Source: Arthrobotrys musiformis (taxonomy: Eukaryota; Ascomycota; Orbiliomycetes; Orbiliales; Orbiliaceae). From it: a stretch of 64,000 nt of DNA. The notes under the pieces were generated by a model. That model did not search any database. It had not been told where the DNA came from and saw only the letters and a list, made by a program, of their open reading frames with translations. Numbering within the stretch: position 1 is the first letter of the stretch; each line of letters starts with the position of its first letter. Location of the stretch: assembly GCA_036971715.1 (NCBI GenBank), contig JAVHJL010000008.1, positions 2,976,001 to 3,040,000 on the forward strand. The letters are read 5' to 3'. The position numbers were made by a program, and so were the translations under genes. Positions 33,782 through 45,158 of the stretch are shown piece after piece.

Positions 33782-36462
33782 ATGATGCTATCATTCTATT
33801 TGCTATCATCGCTGTTGTTAAGCATTGTATCAGCGAGACCGGCATCGAAAGGGTGTTTGAACGGCTCTGAGACTGCGGCCACTACATATCAACCACCTTC
33901 ATATCAAGCTTCTTTAGTCACGTTTTCTACCTACAGTGGTGCGCCGAGTGGTACCCATATTGGACACGAAAGTATTGCTACGCTGCTCCCTGGAGTGTTT
34001 TGGAATCAAGACCTGGGTGATGTCCGCAATTTGGTTCCAGATTCAAAGTGCAAGCTCTTTTATGCAGAGCACAACGGTTAGTCACCATCCTACAAACCAT
34101 CACGGGGCAGTTTGTTGACGTCGGGCTTTGTGCAGATGCTGCCCGTCCTGGCCAAATCGCTGAGGCAACCTATAATATGAAATATCCAACGGTGGCATTG
34201 GAGCACTCCCGCCACGTGAAATCTGTGTATTGCCCGAGACCGGACTATATCAAAATATCGTTCAGAAGCAAACAAGCATACCAATGGGCGAAGAAATTCT
34301 GGATTCCTTTCGATGCTAACAGCAACGACACAATGGTGTTCGTTGGCAAATTCAAAGGGTGCAATCCAACCAAAGCAGATGGTATGAGGAGCTGGAGTCT
34401 GGTAGACGACTTGGGTTTTAACGATTTAACGTTTACCGCGGAAGCGGTTATTCAGTACGGCGATATCACGGATGTGGTTAAAGATGCAACAATCAAGTTT
34501 GGGAAGTATCTCCCAAACTCGAAATCGGGGACGGGGGACGGACCTCCAGTCCCCAGTCCCGTCCAGCAATACGAAGCACCTTACTACGCATCAGCCACCA
34601 CGGCGACGCCGACCCCAACTGATTATGACGGTCAATACCTTGCAGACTACGGGAAATGGGGGGCTGATTTCGATTCCCAAAAGGATGATAATATTGGTTA
34701 CGTCGACGCGTCCAAGGCCATAGTAACTCCTGCGCCGGAGATCCGGGGGCCAAGTGTTAGTAAAAGATGGGGCTGGAACCCGTGGGAGAATATCACTTCC
34801 GCCTTTAAGGCCGTGACCTCGGAAGTTAAACAAATGGCACCAGTTGTGTCCTCAGTACTTTCGAGAGGGGCATCATCAATCGAAGACGGGGTGAAAGCGG
34901 TTTCAACCGACGCCGCTAACGTCGTGAACGACTTCACGACCTACACGAAAAAATTGGACTTTCCTTCGTTCAAGATCAAGGCCGATGTGGATGACGACAT
35001 TACTCCGTGGAATAATCTTCGTGGCAAGTTGCTAGTTGATAATGTCGCCGGCGTAACCCTATACTGCGTCAATTGTGGAGCGGAAGGTACCGCCCATTTT
35101 TCTGCTAGCATTACCTTCTCGCTCCTGCGCGGAATCCAAGCTGGCTCTATTGACTTCGAGGGAAATATCAAGGCCAGGTTTTCGGTCGGGATTGTCAATA
35201 ACAATACAAATATCAATGTCCCTTGGCCCGGCTCCCTGAACTACGAAGTATTCAACGTTGGTCTTCCCAGCCTTTCAATTCCTAATGTCTTGACTATAGG
35301 TCCCTACATCTCTTTGGATGTTGTTGGGACAATTTCAATGGGCGCTACGGGTCTCATTCGCGCTGGCTTCGAGCTAGAGATCGAAAATCCCCGTTTCCAT
35401 GCGGATCTTAAGAACATTTCTCGGAGTACAGCTGCTGGTTGGGTACCCAAGTTCAAGCCCATATTTGGTTTGGACGGAAATTTAACTATTAACGCTCAGC
35501 TCCAAACCCCCATCTCACTAAATTTCGGCATCAACATAATGAAAGGGAAATTCGAGACATCATTGTCTGTATCTGAGGCTCCAACGGTTAAGCTGAGTCT
35601 AACAAATGGCTTCGACGGTGCAGTAAACCCCAAGGCCTTGGACAACCCTAAAATAGGGTTGGTCAATGGAACTTTTACGCCAACGACGGGGACATGTCCT
35701 GGCTCCGTCTTAGGAATGCGAGTGGGGCTTGACACGCATATCGGAATCACAGGAACTCCGTTTTCCATCCCGATCGTCAGAGTAGATCTGTATAAGAATG
35801 AATGGTGTATCAAGTAGGTTTTCGATTCTGTCCGTTGATTTGAGCTAAACAGGTTTATTTCTAACACCAAACTTGCCAGGCATTCCTTATGGGCCCTGTT
35901 TGATACACCTACTCGTAGGTCTACGATCGATCCTATCGACTCTGAATATTCAGTCGGCCACATTGATTACCCTGCCGGAGACCTTTCACTCGTCAGCGGC
36001 ACTAACGGGAACATTTACGTTGATTCTTCCACTCTTCCAGAGGGATCGGCGGGGAATGATACATCCTTTCGCTGGCTACACTGGAGCGACCTTGTAGTCG
36101 GAACTAGCGACGGCCGGCTCCTTTACACCTACGTCGATGAGCTTCTCGAGTACGGCGTATCTAGATTCCGCCTGGCCCGATGGGAGCGTCTTCCAGTATC
36201 GGCTGAACAGGTTGTCATAGTCCCAAACAATGGTGTCATGACCGCCTATACAATCGAGGAGAAAGGATCCATTTTATACCCTGTAGTTTGCACATACGCG
36301 ACACAGCCTTCGAAGGTTTTTTTGGTCCGGGACCCGGTTGAAGGCCCCAAAAAGTTACAGAGCAGGGAGCTGCAAGATACGATCACAGGAGGCCGTGTCG
36401 GCGCTTGCGCTTTCATACCGTGGAAAAGCTCACAACTCGAGACTTTCGTATTACCTATGTAA
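33782..36462 (+). CDS. Large secreted protein with two conserved fungal domains of unknown function
   Basis: Exons 33782-34076, 34136-35813 and 35880-36462 give 851 residues. Introns start GTTAGT and GTAGGT and end GTGCAG and TGCCAG; phases agree. The first ~20 residues (MMLSFYLLSS...SARPAS) form a signal peptide. An N-terminal domain (about 60-225) contains a FVGKFKGC..., EAVIQYGDITDV pattern. A Pro/Thr linker follows, then an amphipathic alanine-rich stretch (FKAVTSEVKQ). A large beta-rich domain has LYCVNCGAEG and repeated glycine-ended strands up to about residue 655. The C-terminal part after exon 3 (about 658-851) has GNIYVDSS, WLHWSDLVVGTSDGRLLYTY and a possible lectin-like or propeller-like beta fold. 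The first two resemble, from memory, fungal extracellular domains catalogued only as DUFs (DUF7029 and DUF7223). Function unknown; no catalytic motif seen. Confidence 0.82.
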
Positions 36463-37023
36463 TTGCTTCCTTCAAATTTTGTCTTTCGTTCGCTAGATAC
36501 CCTAAACCTGTCTGTATGTTTTGTTTAGTTTTGCTGTTGCAGGGCTTTGTTAACTTCTCTTAATAATTAATATAATAACACGTCTCCGCGGCTATATGGA
36601 TCAACTTACACGAATGCTGGTGCTGGCCCGGGCGTGCGCTTGTGTACATGGCTGGGTGTATTGTGCAGAGTTTCTCGCATACGACGACATAAATTATCCG
36701 TGCAACCCTTAATCCGGCGATTGCCGAATCGGGATAGATGGGGCGAAACACACATCCACAACACAGCAATCTTTCCAAGCTTGAGACACGATTACAATAT
36801 TAAAACAAGGAAAATTTAGTCAATTAGTTGGTTCCCAGCGGCTGAGAGGGCTGAATAAAAAAGTTGGTATCTCTAAGCAATACTCCAACTTGTGTCATGG
36901 AGGGGTGTTTCACCCAACAAGTATATATTGGGCAGTCGGGCCCTTCATACTCGCGGATTATCTCGTGCACAGCCATAATTCGCAAAGCATCATTGCACGG
37001 ACGCAACCCGAATTTATTTCGAG
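36463..37023. other. Intergenic, promoter of the FAD oxidase gene
   Basis: No supported gene. A TATATATT element at 36922-36929 lies about 95 bases before the oxidase ATG and may be its TATA box. Confidence 0.4.
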
Positions 37024-38598
37024 ATGGCCAACATTAGTGATTTTAAAGCTAGTTTAGGAGGGCAGTTGTCAGCGGATGCGCGTATTGTTGGAAGCGAGGG
37101 CACAGTGTTGCGATGGGATGGTTATAGCGCTCCCAAGCCAACAGTAACTGTCTTTCCCCAGTGCGAAGAAGATGTCGCCAAAACGGTAGGGCGTTGGTAC
37201 TTTCGATCAATGATTTCAGTAATCGCTCCCGTGCTAACAAGAAAACTCGACTCTAGGTTCGCTTCTGCCGGCAGAAAGGTCTGAGGTGTTTCGCTCAAGC
37301 AGGCGGACATGGGTGGAGGGTCCGAAACCGCACAGATATCGACGTCGTTATCTGCTTGACAGATATGAACTCAATCAAACTAGATGAAGGGACCCGTAAA
37401 GTAGTTATTGGAGGTGGTGCTATTGTAAGGGAGCTTATCGAAGCTGTGACGGAAAAGAAACTAGAAGTCGGTAAGCTCGTCTCTGCGGGTGGAGGTGCGC
37501 CCTTTGAATTGCACTGATGGCGCTAGCTACCGGAATTTGCAACTCGGTTGGAGTGATGGGCTCTATGCTCTGTGGTGGGATAGGGAGATACATGGGGAAG
37601 TACGGGCTTGCGATTGACAATTTGATCTCCATCAATTTTGTCGATGCGACCGGAAAGCTTCATCGTGGTGTCAATCAAGACACTGATAAGGACCTTTGGT
37701 GGGCTATTCGAGGGGCTGGAGCCTCGTTCGGTATCGTCACGGAGGCCACGATTCAAGCTCACCCGCAATCAAATAACGGTTTGTCGTGGAGTGGGGTATT
37801 GATATTTGAGGATCCATCCAAACTGGAAGCGGTCATAGGCGCCATAAATAACCTTGATATGAATGAAAACATGTGCGTTCATTTCCTGTTTGCTCGCGTC
37901 CCGCCCACACTAAGCCCCGCCATAGTTGTTATGCCATGGTACTACGGGCCGCGAGAAGAAGCAGAGAAAGCATGGAAAAGTATTTTGGACATAGGCCCAA
38001 CAGCGGCGAAGACATTCATGGCGCCGGCCGACAAACTCAACGACGGCAATGACCAATTCGGAGAGAAAGGCGGTCGCAAACCAGGCGTTGGCCTCGGGAT
38101 CGATTTTCTCAACCCTGAGGCTTACCGGCATATATGGGACTTGTATGTGAACTTCTCAAGCGAAAATCCAGATGCAGCCCGGACTGTCATTTTGGCCGAG
38201 TGTTATTCGAAGGTGAAAGCTATCTCTATGGATCGAAACAGCGCCGTGTTCGCGCATCGAGACAGTAAATACGAAGTGTGAGTCTAATACCAACTAGTCT
38301 TATAGTTTCGGCATTTCCACAGCCTGGGGCTAATAGCATATGCGCCAGATTATGTGTTCCATGGTATTCGGACGAGAAACTGGATATCCGAGCGACTGAC
38401 TTTGCCCAGACCGTCCGGAACATTTGGGTGCAGAAGTGTTGTGAGCAGGACAAAATCCGATCATATGTCGCGTTTTCCGGATTGAACGAGCCGGTAGAAA
38501 CGCTGTTCGGGAGCGGAGAGAGAATCGACAGGCTCATGGAAGTAAAGAGGAAATGGGACCGAGAGAACTATTGGGGTGCACTACTGGATATTGAGTGA
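37024..38598 (+). CDS. FAD-linked oxidoreductase of the berberine-bridge-enzyme (BBE) type
   Basis: Exons 37024-37185, 37257-37470, 37527-38277 and 38349-38598 give 458 residues. Introns start GTAGGG, GTAAGC and GTGAGT; phases agree. The FAD-binding domain shows QAGGHGW with His72, the usual covalent FAD histidine. ATGICNSVG carries Cys130 at the position of the second, cysteinyl FAD bond of bicovalent members. Also CGGIGRYMGKYGL and LWWAIRGAGASFGIVT. The C-terminal BBE domain has VPWYSDEKLD and ends KRKWDRENYW. Such enzymes oxidise sugars, alcohols or biosynthetic intermediates with O2, and many sit in fungal metabolite clusters. No signal peptide is visible, so it is probably intracellular. 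It converges on the alpha/beta hydrolase gene 190 bases downstream. The C-terminus lacks the usual NPI after the tryptophan, replaced by GALLDIE. Confidence 0.92.
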
Positions 38599-38788
38599 CT
38601 GATACTTTACCAGACCGACCGGACTATGTATCTAAATTGGCAGCTCGGATTTTATTTGTTCTTTGACTTCATCTACATTTAAAAGCTTTTTATAAGAATG
38701 ACTGAAGCTAGCTGAAACGGCGCGTCTCTCCCACAACACAAGAGAGTTCCGCTCGAAAATTATCACGGCACTCGTTCGTGTTCCACCG

Positions 38789-40063
38789 TCAAGCCCTCCT
38801 AGGTACCTCTTCTAGCAGCTTCCTCAGCCTTTCGTCGAGCCATTTCACGTCTTCCATATTTCCGGGTGGGCCGCCGGCCCAATGACCCCAGACCGACGGG
38901 TAAACGTCAAGCTCTCCAACGCCCGGGGCCATATTTTGTACCTCGTATTCTGAGTCCTCGGGGCTACAATTTGAAGAAGTGACGGTGGTCAGTCTAACTA
39001 GTTGCACTTCGTTTCCTATTGAGTGATCGATTTTGGCTCACGGGAAATATAAGTCTGTTTTGCTGGGCAAAACCAGAGTCCTTGCTTTAATGCTGCCGAG
39101 CGCTTTCTCAAAATCGCCATTGTAAGGTTCTTGAAGACTGACATCAGCTGCTTGCCAAGTGTGCAGCATGACAAGGAGATTCTCAGGGTCCTTCTCAAGC
39201 GCCCACTTTTCCCAGAAAGTTACCATGAAATCTTCCAGGTCTTTTGCTCCATACGCTGTCTCGTGCAACTTCTGGCGATAGAACGCTTGGCTAAAGCCCC
39301 AACCAGCATAAACTCTGGCAAATGCTTTGAGGCCTATTGTCCTCTCTTCTTCGGACCAGATACGCTTTTCGGACCCCTTTTGCTCCACACGGCCGAACGT
39401 GCTGCCCGCAGATGATACCCCCTTTCCCGCTAAAAGGGCGGACTTTACGCCCTCGAGAAAGACCTGATTATGAATAGACGTACGAGCAGACCCACAAAAT
39501 GGAACGCAGATATCCATAAAGTCAGGATACTGGGTAGCCCACTGGAAGGATTGCCCAGCACCCATAGACCAACCTGTCACACAGCGCAGATGGTGGATGC
39601 CCAACCTCTGGGTTAGAAGCTGATGTTGTGCTCGAACATTGTCATATACAGTAACGTTTGGAAATGGCGAGATATCAGAATTGGAGGGAGAAATCGATTG
39701 CCCGTTCCCGATCAACGCAGTGATTACGATGTAATAATCTTTAGGGTTGAGAGCTTTGTCCTCGCCGATGAGCCACTCGTTGTCAGCGATCAAACCGGAG
39801 TACCACGATGGGTACAATATCGCTGGCGAATCAGGCGATCCGAAGGTCTTGTACGCTATCCATGCGCCAGGCAGGATAACGTTACTCTGCAATTTGAAAT
39901 CTCCGAGCTCGTAAGTTTCGTACTTGGACTCATCGATCTTGAGCGATTGAAGTTTTTCGGCCAACATTTCGACGCTTAATCCAAAGTTCAAGTAACTGTA
40001 TACCGGTGTGTTGTTTGTCTGATGTGAAGGCAGAGATATCGAGATCTGTATCTGACTCGCCAA
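38789..40063 (-). CDS. Alpha/beta hydrolase, homoserine O-acetyltransferase-like
   Basis: Exons 40063-39042 and 38963-38789 on the minus strand give 398 residues; the intron starts GTGAGC and ends TTGTAG, phase 2. The catalytic triad is complete: Ser166 in the nucleophile elbow GWSMGAGQS, Asp337 in PSKTDLYFP, and His368 in the conserved WGHWAGGP segment restored by splicing. The N-terminal YETYELGDFKLQS...IAYKTFG pattern is typical of the MetX-like fungal family that includes acetyltransferases and esterases. The real substrate is unknown; these proteins often accompany secondary-metabolism genes. A shorter start at the ATG at 39967 (MLAEKLQSL) is possible and would remove 32 poorly conserved residues. 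Confidence 0.9.
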
Positions 40064-41690
40064 CAGAGATTACAGCAAGGTCCAGACTAACAAATATTTG
40101 TTACTTAAGTTCCGTGAGCAATCTCGGGCCCTTGCCGTCAGGTTCCTTTTCTAACCGCGTCAAAGCAGTATTACCCCGCAATGCCAAGCTATTCCCCAGT
40201 ATTTGTCGATAGCTTTTGCGTAACGTTGGAATGCATGTTGGGTTTTAGTCAGAGGCATCCTGATTTAGACGTGAAAGCTCAAGCTGGGACATAACTAGTC
40301 TGGGGGCTGCTAGGGCTAGGACAAGCTGGGGTGCCCAAAGGGGTAATTTATCGAAGATGGTTAGTAACTAGCTTGCGTTTCGGTCATAGTCATAATCGGC
40401 CCAGTCTCATGACACCATTTTTCTAGTAGGGGATTACCCTAAGCATCAGCCTTAAGATGGATATCGTCTGCAATACAACAGCATCCTCTGCAAATAGAAT
40501 CCACTTCAACTATCAAAGCGCAATTTGGCGACCGACAAAGCAGATATATATAATTATGCTACTACTGGTGTACATGTACACGTTCCGCACCTTACCAACC
40601 TCAATCGCTGAACATAATTAGACATCCTCGATTTTTCTATTCTTTTGCCTGGTTGTCGGTCAAGCAATCTTTTCTCAATAAACCACCGCCAAAAAACCCA
40701 TTATCTAACCAAATTACCGGTAATATAATGGGCTGGGCAAAGAAGTAGTGATTGGACGTTTCATCCTAGTTAGTATGCATATGGCTTAGAAAAAGTCTCA
40801 ACAGAAGTCTCGATATTAGAAATTTCAAATTTTTACAATACGGGATCCAGCCATTGAGGATATACCCCTTTGAGGGTATTTTTTCCTTCGAAAATGAAGA
40901 AATTACATAAGTAATACCTTTGTTTTTGTCTGTGTTGTAGGTTTAGACGTGATCTTGCGCGTCAGACGGCAGCAGCTGGGAGGATGTCCGGGCTTTTGAG
41001 CAGACCCAATCGTAGCCGTCGCACCGAGCTTAGGGAGTCGGCGCATATATCGTTTGCAGCGCCAGCACCATCGTCAATCCCTAAGCCCAGTTTGAAACGG
41101 AACTATACTTAGACGAAGTCTCGCCCATTACGTTCACCCGGCCTTTGAGTTGTATGAAGTAGGTGGGCATCAAGCATTGCTCGTTCTTGTTGTCGTGTGA
41201 AGATGTGTTGTCGAAAGTCATGTCTGGAACGGAACACCTGTGACCTCCAAAGTGGAGGCAGCCGCACCGGCTTTGCAGAATTAAGTTAATTGTTGCTTTG
41301 CTACGCGCAGTTTAAGATGTAGATAAACACCGGGAGTAAAAAATAGTGTCAAGTCCGTGGCCGCCTCATTGAACCCGCATGTCCGGCCGTTTGACCTGTC
41401 ATTCTCCCCTTATGATTTAAAACAACTACAGATAGTTGACACGTTTTTGTCGTCGGGGATCTTTGTGTGCGTTGATATCTGGCCTGGGCTGGATGGCCTC
41501 AAGGACGTCGGCGTCACTCTCTGGATTTTCCCCATTTAGCAGCGCTAGGGACTCCCGATCGATTCAAATAAATCCAAAGGCATCTGCACAACAAGCATGT
41601 CGGCTCCCGTGATTGGGTTTTTCTGACGCGTTCTGAACCAATTGATATTCGAGCTCACACCTGAGGTTAGGAGCCCAATTGCATTGTGAG
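40064..41690. other. Intergenic, edge of the A/T-rich block
   Basis: Normal base composition up to about 41690, then an abrupt change to A/T-rich DNA. A short frame at 41357-41539 shows no motif. Confidence 0.4.
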
Positions 41691-42440
41691 GTTATATAAA
41701 CTAAAAAAATTCTTTGATGACTTTAATACCAATTTTCATATTAACAATATAGAATATGTTTTTAATATATATAATTCAATTCTAAAAGCAATAACAAAAT
41801 TAAATTTAGTAAATATAATTAACTTAGATTTATTTTTTATTTAATATAATAAGATTTTATTATATATATTATATTTAAAAATTATATTTATTATTTTAAT
41901 TACTATAATAATAATTTTTTACTAATAATAATAGTTTAAGCTAGCCTAATTTATGTTTTAATACTATTTTTACCTTAGAGTTCTATTTTTTATAATAAAA
42001 TAGTTAATAAAATTAAAAGTTTTTTCGCTTGTTTTGAATAACATTTTATTTGTGGTAATTAGTTAAGAATTATAGTTCTAAGTTTAAAGAAAATTAGGAA
42101 AACTATAATTATTAATATTTTTGTAATAGAATATAGGAGTAGTTTAAAAACTATTCTATATTTTGAGTAGATGTAAGTTTTAACATTAAAATTAATTATT
42201 TGTATAAAAATATAGTATAGATGCTTAGTGTTAGTACAAAATAATACAAAATAAACTAACCCTATTTTAAATCTAATTAAATATATAATAAATTATTTTA
42301 ATTAAATATTTAGTAGTAAATTGCTGATTATCTTTAATGGTTTGTAATATAAAATAGTGATATATTTAGCTTTTGAAAATCTATTGCTGTAAGAATTAAG
42401 CAGATATTTTTTCTTTACCATTTTAGAATTTGAATGCTTA
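41690..42440. repeat. A/T-rich, RIP-like degraded DNA
   Basis: Almost entirely A and T with abundant TA and TTTA steps, no open frame and a sharp left boundary. This is the look of repeat copies mutated by C-to-T RIP. I could not recognise the original element here. Confidence 0.6.
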
Positions 42441-42628
42441 GAGCTTTTTGGTTTTGTGAAGATGATTAAAGTTCCGGAGCTTAATTACGAAATAGAATAT
42501 AAATTATCTATACTTGAACTCGAAGACTATCAAGAGAAAGATTCGGAAAAGAATGAACTTGTGACCGATAGGACGAGCCTGGAGAGACCCCAACTTGTAG
42601 GTGGTATTGTACCTAACCACTATTCCTA

Positions 42629-42655
42629 ACTCCGTTATCTGCCGTAACGGAGTTT
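42629..42655. repeat. Perfect 10-bp inverted repeat
   Basis: AACTCCGTTA and TAACGGAGTT are separated by seven bases. It sits in an island of ordinary base composition between A/T-rich stretches. Confidence 0.7.
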
Positions 42656-44663
42656 TGTCTAACAAAGAATTCGTTGTTTTTGCCAAGCTTTCTATTAAAA
42701 CGGGTTTGTTTAAGTTCTACCAAAATGAAATTTGAAAATCGTACAAAATCTAACAAAATAGAGTAAATTATATATTAACAGGACTTTATTTGCTATAACA
42801 AAGTTAAATATAGCTGAGCACTTATATATTATAACAGATCCCTATACACAAAAAAATATTTAGAAATGCTATTATCTAAAATGCTTAACAGAAAAACAGA
42901 AGGGCTAATAAAACTCTGATTACTGCTCCCTACCAGTATGCGGTAAATAAGGTGGAAGCTATCTAAATTACCTATAATGAGTATACTAGTATGTACGGAT
43001 CCAGAAAAACCAGGAGAGGGCATAAAATTTGTTTGTCTGTTTGGTGACTTTGATGGCCAAGGCAAAACTCGCCTGTTGTCATATATTACCACGGTTTGAC
43101 GGAATTTATCTATACAGCCATCATTGGTTTGAAAGTGAATGCTAAAACTCCTTCGCAGCCAATGTTCCCGGATTTGCCTGCACCAAATGCAACTCGACTA
43201 AAGACGGAATATTCCGGGAAAGCCCCGCTTCATTCCGCGGATGTTCGACCACATATATATGAACTTGATGAAGGCTGTTAAAAGACGTAAGACCGGTAGT
43301 CTCCGATTTAGCTTACGCCACCACCCCGAAAACGCCCAACTAGCATCTCGATTGAGATATTTAGACTATTGCACGTAGGGAAAACTGCGTGAAAACCTTC
43401 AACTTCAGGCACTATTTGACGATACGTTTTTGTAGAATGCAAGGAATTGCGAAATAGGCTCTTCTCAAATGTCAGATTGAAAAATTCCTCTCGCATGGCT
43501 CATACAGGAATTCTAGAGGCAAAATCCACAACCTTCAATATGGAGTCTTTGTCACACCTTCTCTTCGGTACATCCATCGTGCCTCTCCTGTCTTAGTATC
43601 GTGATTGAATCCTAGGTTAATCACATCACCATAGTGCATAGTATGCAACATAGTTTATAACTAATATTTAATTTTAGCAAGCGATGATGTATTTTATTAT
43701 CAAGTTGGACTACCAAATATTATTCTACTGCTTTAGATTTGGGCTGTTAGTGAACTTATGTATATGGAAAGTTATCGAGCTATCAATCTATTATGACGGG
43801 AATGGGCCCTAAGACATGTATCTCGAATAGTCTAATTTCAAGCTAATCTGAGGAAGATGACCTTACGAGCCAACCCCTAGACAACTGAAGGAGAGCGTAG
43901 GATTATCGTAGGTTACACAAGGGATGGTATCCAAACAAAATAGCAAAGTAATGAATTCCGAGCTTGTGCAAAAGCGGATACCCTTAGAGCTCGGGAGCGT
44001 AGTCTGAGGCGGGAGCGGGACGAGGGGCAGAGAAACAAAGGCCACTAGCTTATTCCGGTACTACCTATTCTCTTGATATCAAAACGCGATAGTGTATTAC
44101 AAGCAATACCGACAATATATATACGTGTTATCGTTTATGTTATTTGGCACATACTATAAAAAATACCGATAGACATGTATAACGCACTGTATCGATGTTA
44201 AATTACAAAATTACGCTAATACCGCAACTGGGATGTAACAACAATAGATTAGGTGAAGGAGTAACCTTAGGCCCCAAATATGGATGCCCATCGACCGTAA
44301 CTACGTAATCCTAGACAGGATTATGCACTAGAGCACTTCACCGGTTTGGGTATCCATCTACCTTGGTGACTACTAACTATATATTATAAATCATCTATGA
44401 CTTTAGATTCTTATGTATTTATAGAATAGTTAACTAGCATCAGGCAGGAGGGACAGACGCCTTAATACCTACAAAGTTTGACATCTCAACATTATAAAAA
44501 GCGGCCTTCTCACTCATTCAAACTTTCCTCACCACAATACTCGACCAGCTCCTCAATTCCACTTACCAACACTGCTACCAGCGATCTTCTAGACTGGCGT
44601 AAGCCTTACATCCCCACAGCCCACAAATACCTGATCTACCGGCCACGAGTCTTTTCCTTTGCC
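42656..44663. other. Island of ordinary composition without a supported gene
   Basis: Short frames at 43096-43281 (+), 43308-43496 (-) and 43863-44045 (-) have no motifs. The right end is the promoter of the small secreted-protein gene, with TATAAAAA at 44493-44500. Confidence 0.4.
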
Positions 44664-45158
44664 ATGCAGCTCAAATTTCGCCCACTAGTCACCACTTTAC
44701 TAGTCGCCTTTTCCTCAGCCGCAAACTGCGTACTTATCACCTTCAATGGCCTCTCCGTTGGAACAGCTTTGGCCGATCAATACAGGACCCAGGGCATTAC
44801 ATTCACGCCCGGAAATTATATTACTGGTCCAGCCGGCTCTCACGGAAATCTTGTGGCTGTCCGGAATGGCGGCGGTGGCGAGTTTCCCACAGCAGAATTC
44901 AACGCCACCTTCACTTCCCCTTACCACCACTTTGTTTCGGTGGAGATTACCCAGTCAGGGGGGAGCCGCCCAGATGCCCTTCTGGAGATCTTTGATAGCC
45001 GCGGCACTCGGCTGGGATATACAACCGCGTTGTATAACCGGCGTTTAGGTTACTCTCTCCTCTTAATATGTTCTAAGTCCCATATCGCATATTTCACTGT
45101 CTCTGGACCACGAGAATATTTCGACCGTGTCGACAATGTGAAATTCGACGAGGCTTGA
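44664..45158 (+). CDS. Small secreted beta-sandwich-like protein
   Basis: Single exon, 164 residues. The ATG at 44664 starts a signal peptide (MQLKFRPLVTTLLVAFSSA) with likely cleavage near residue 20; the in-frame ATG at 44478 lies upstream of the TATA box and is unlikely. The mature chain opens with ITFNGLSVGTALADQYRTQGITF. This kind of FxGLxxGTxLxxQYxxxGITF opening is familiar from bacterial extracellular beta-sandwich proteins, often PEP-CTERM ones. The C-terminus ends FDRVDNVKFDEA, also typical of that fold. No cysteine-rich effector pattern. Probably a secreted carbohydrate- or surface-interacting protein. It is isolated between A/T-rich repeat blocks; bacterial origin is possible but not shown. 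Confidence 0.75.
   Translation: MQLKFRPLVTTLLVAFSSAANCVLITFNGLSVGTALADQYRTQGITFTPGNYITGPAGSHGNLVAVRNGGGGEFPTAEFNATFTSPYHHFVSVEITQSGGSRPDALLEIFDSRGTRLGYTTALYNRRLGYSLLLICSKSHIAYFTVSGPREYFDRVDNVKFDEA

Noticed and set aside
41357..41539. 60-codon plus-strand frame
   Set aside because: No motif, no signal peptide and no splice partners; probably chance.
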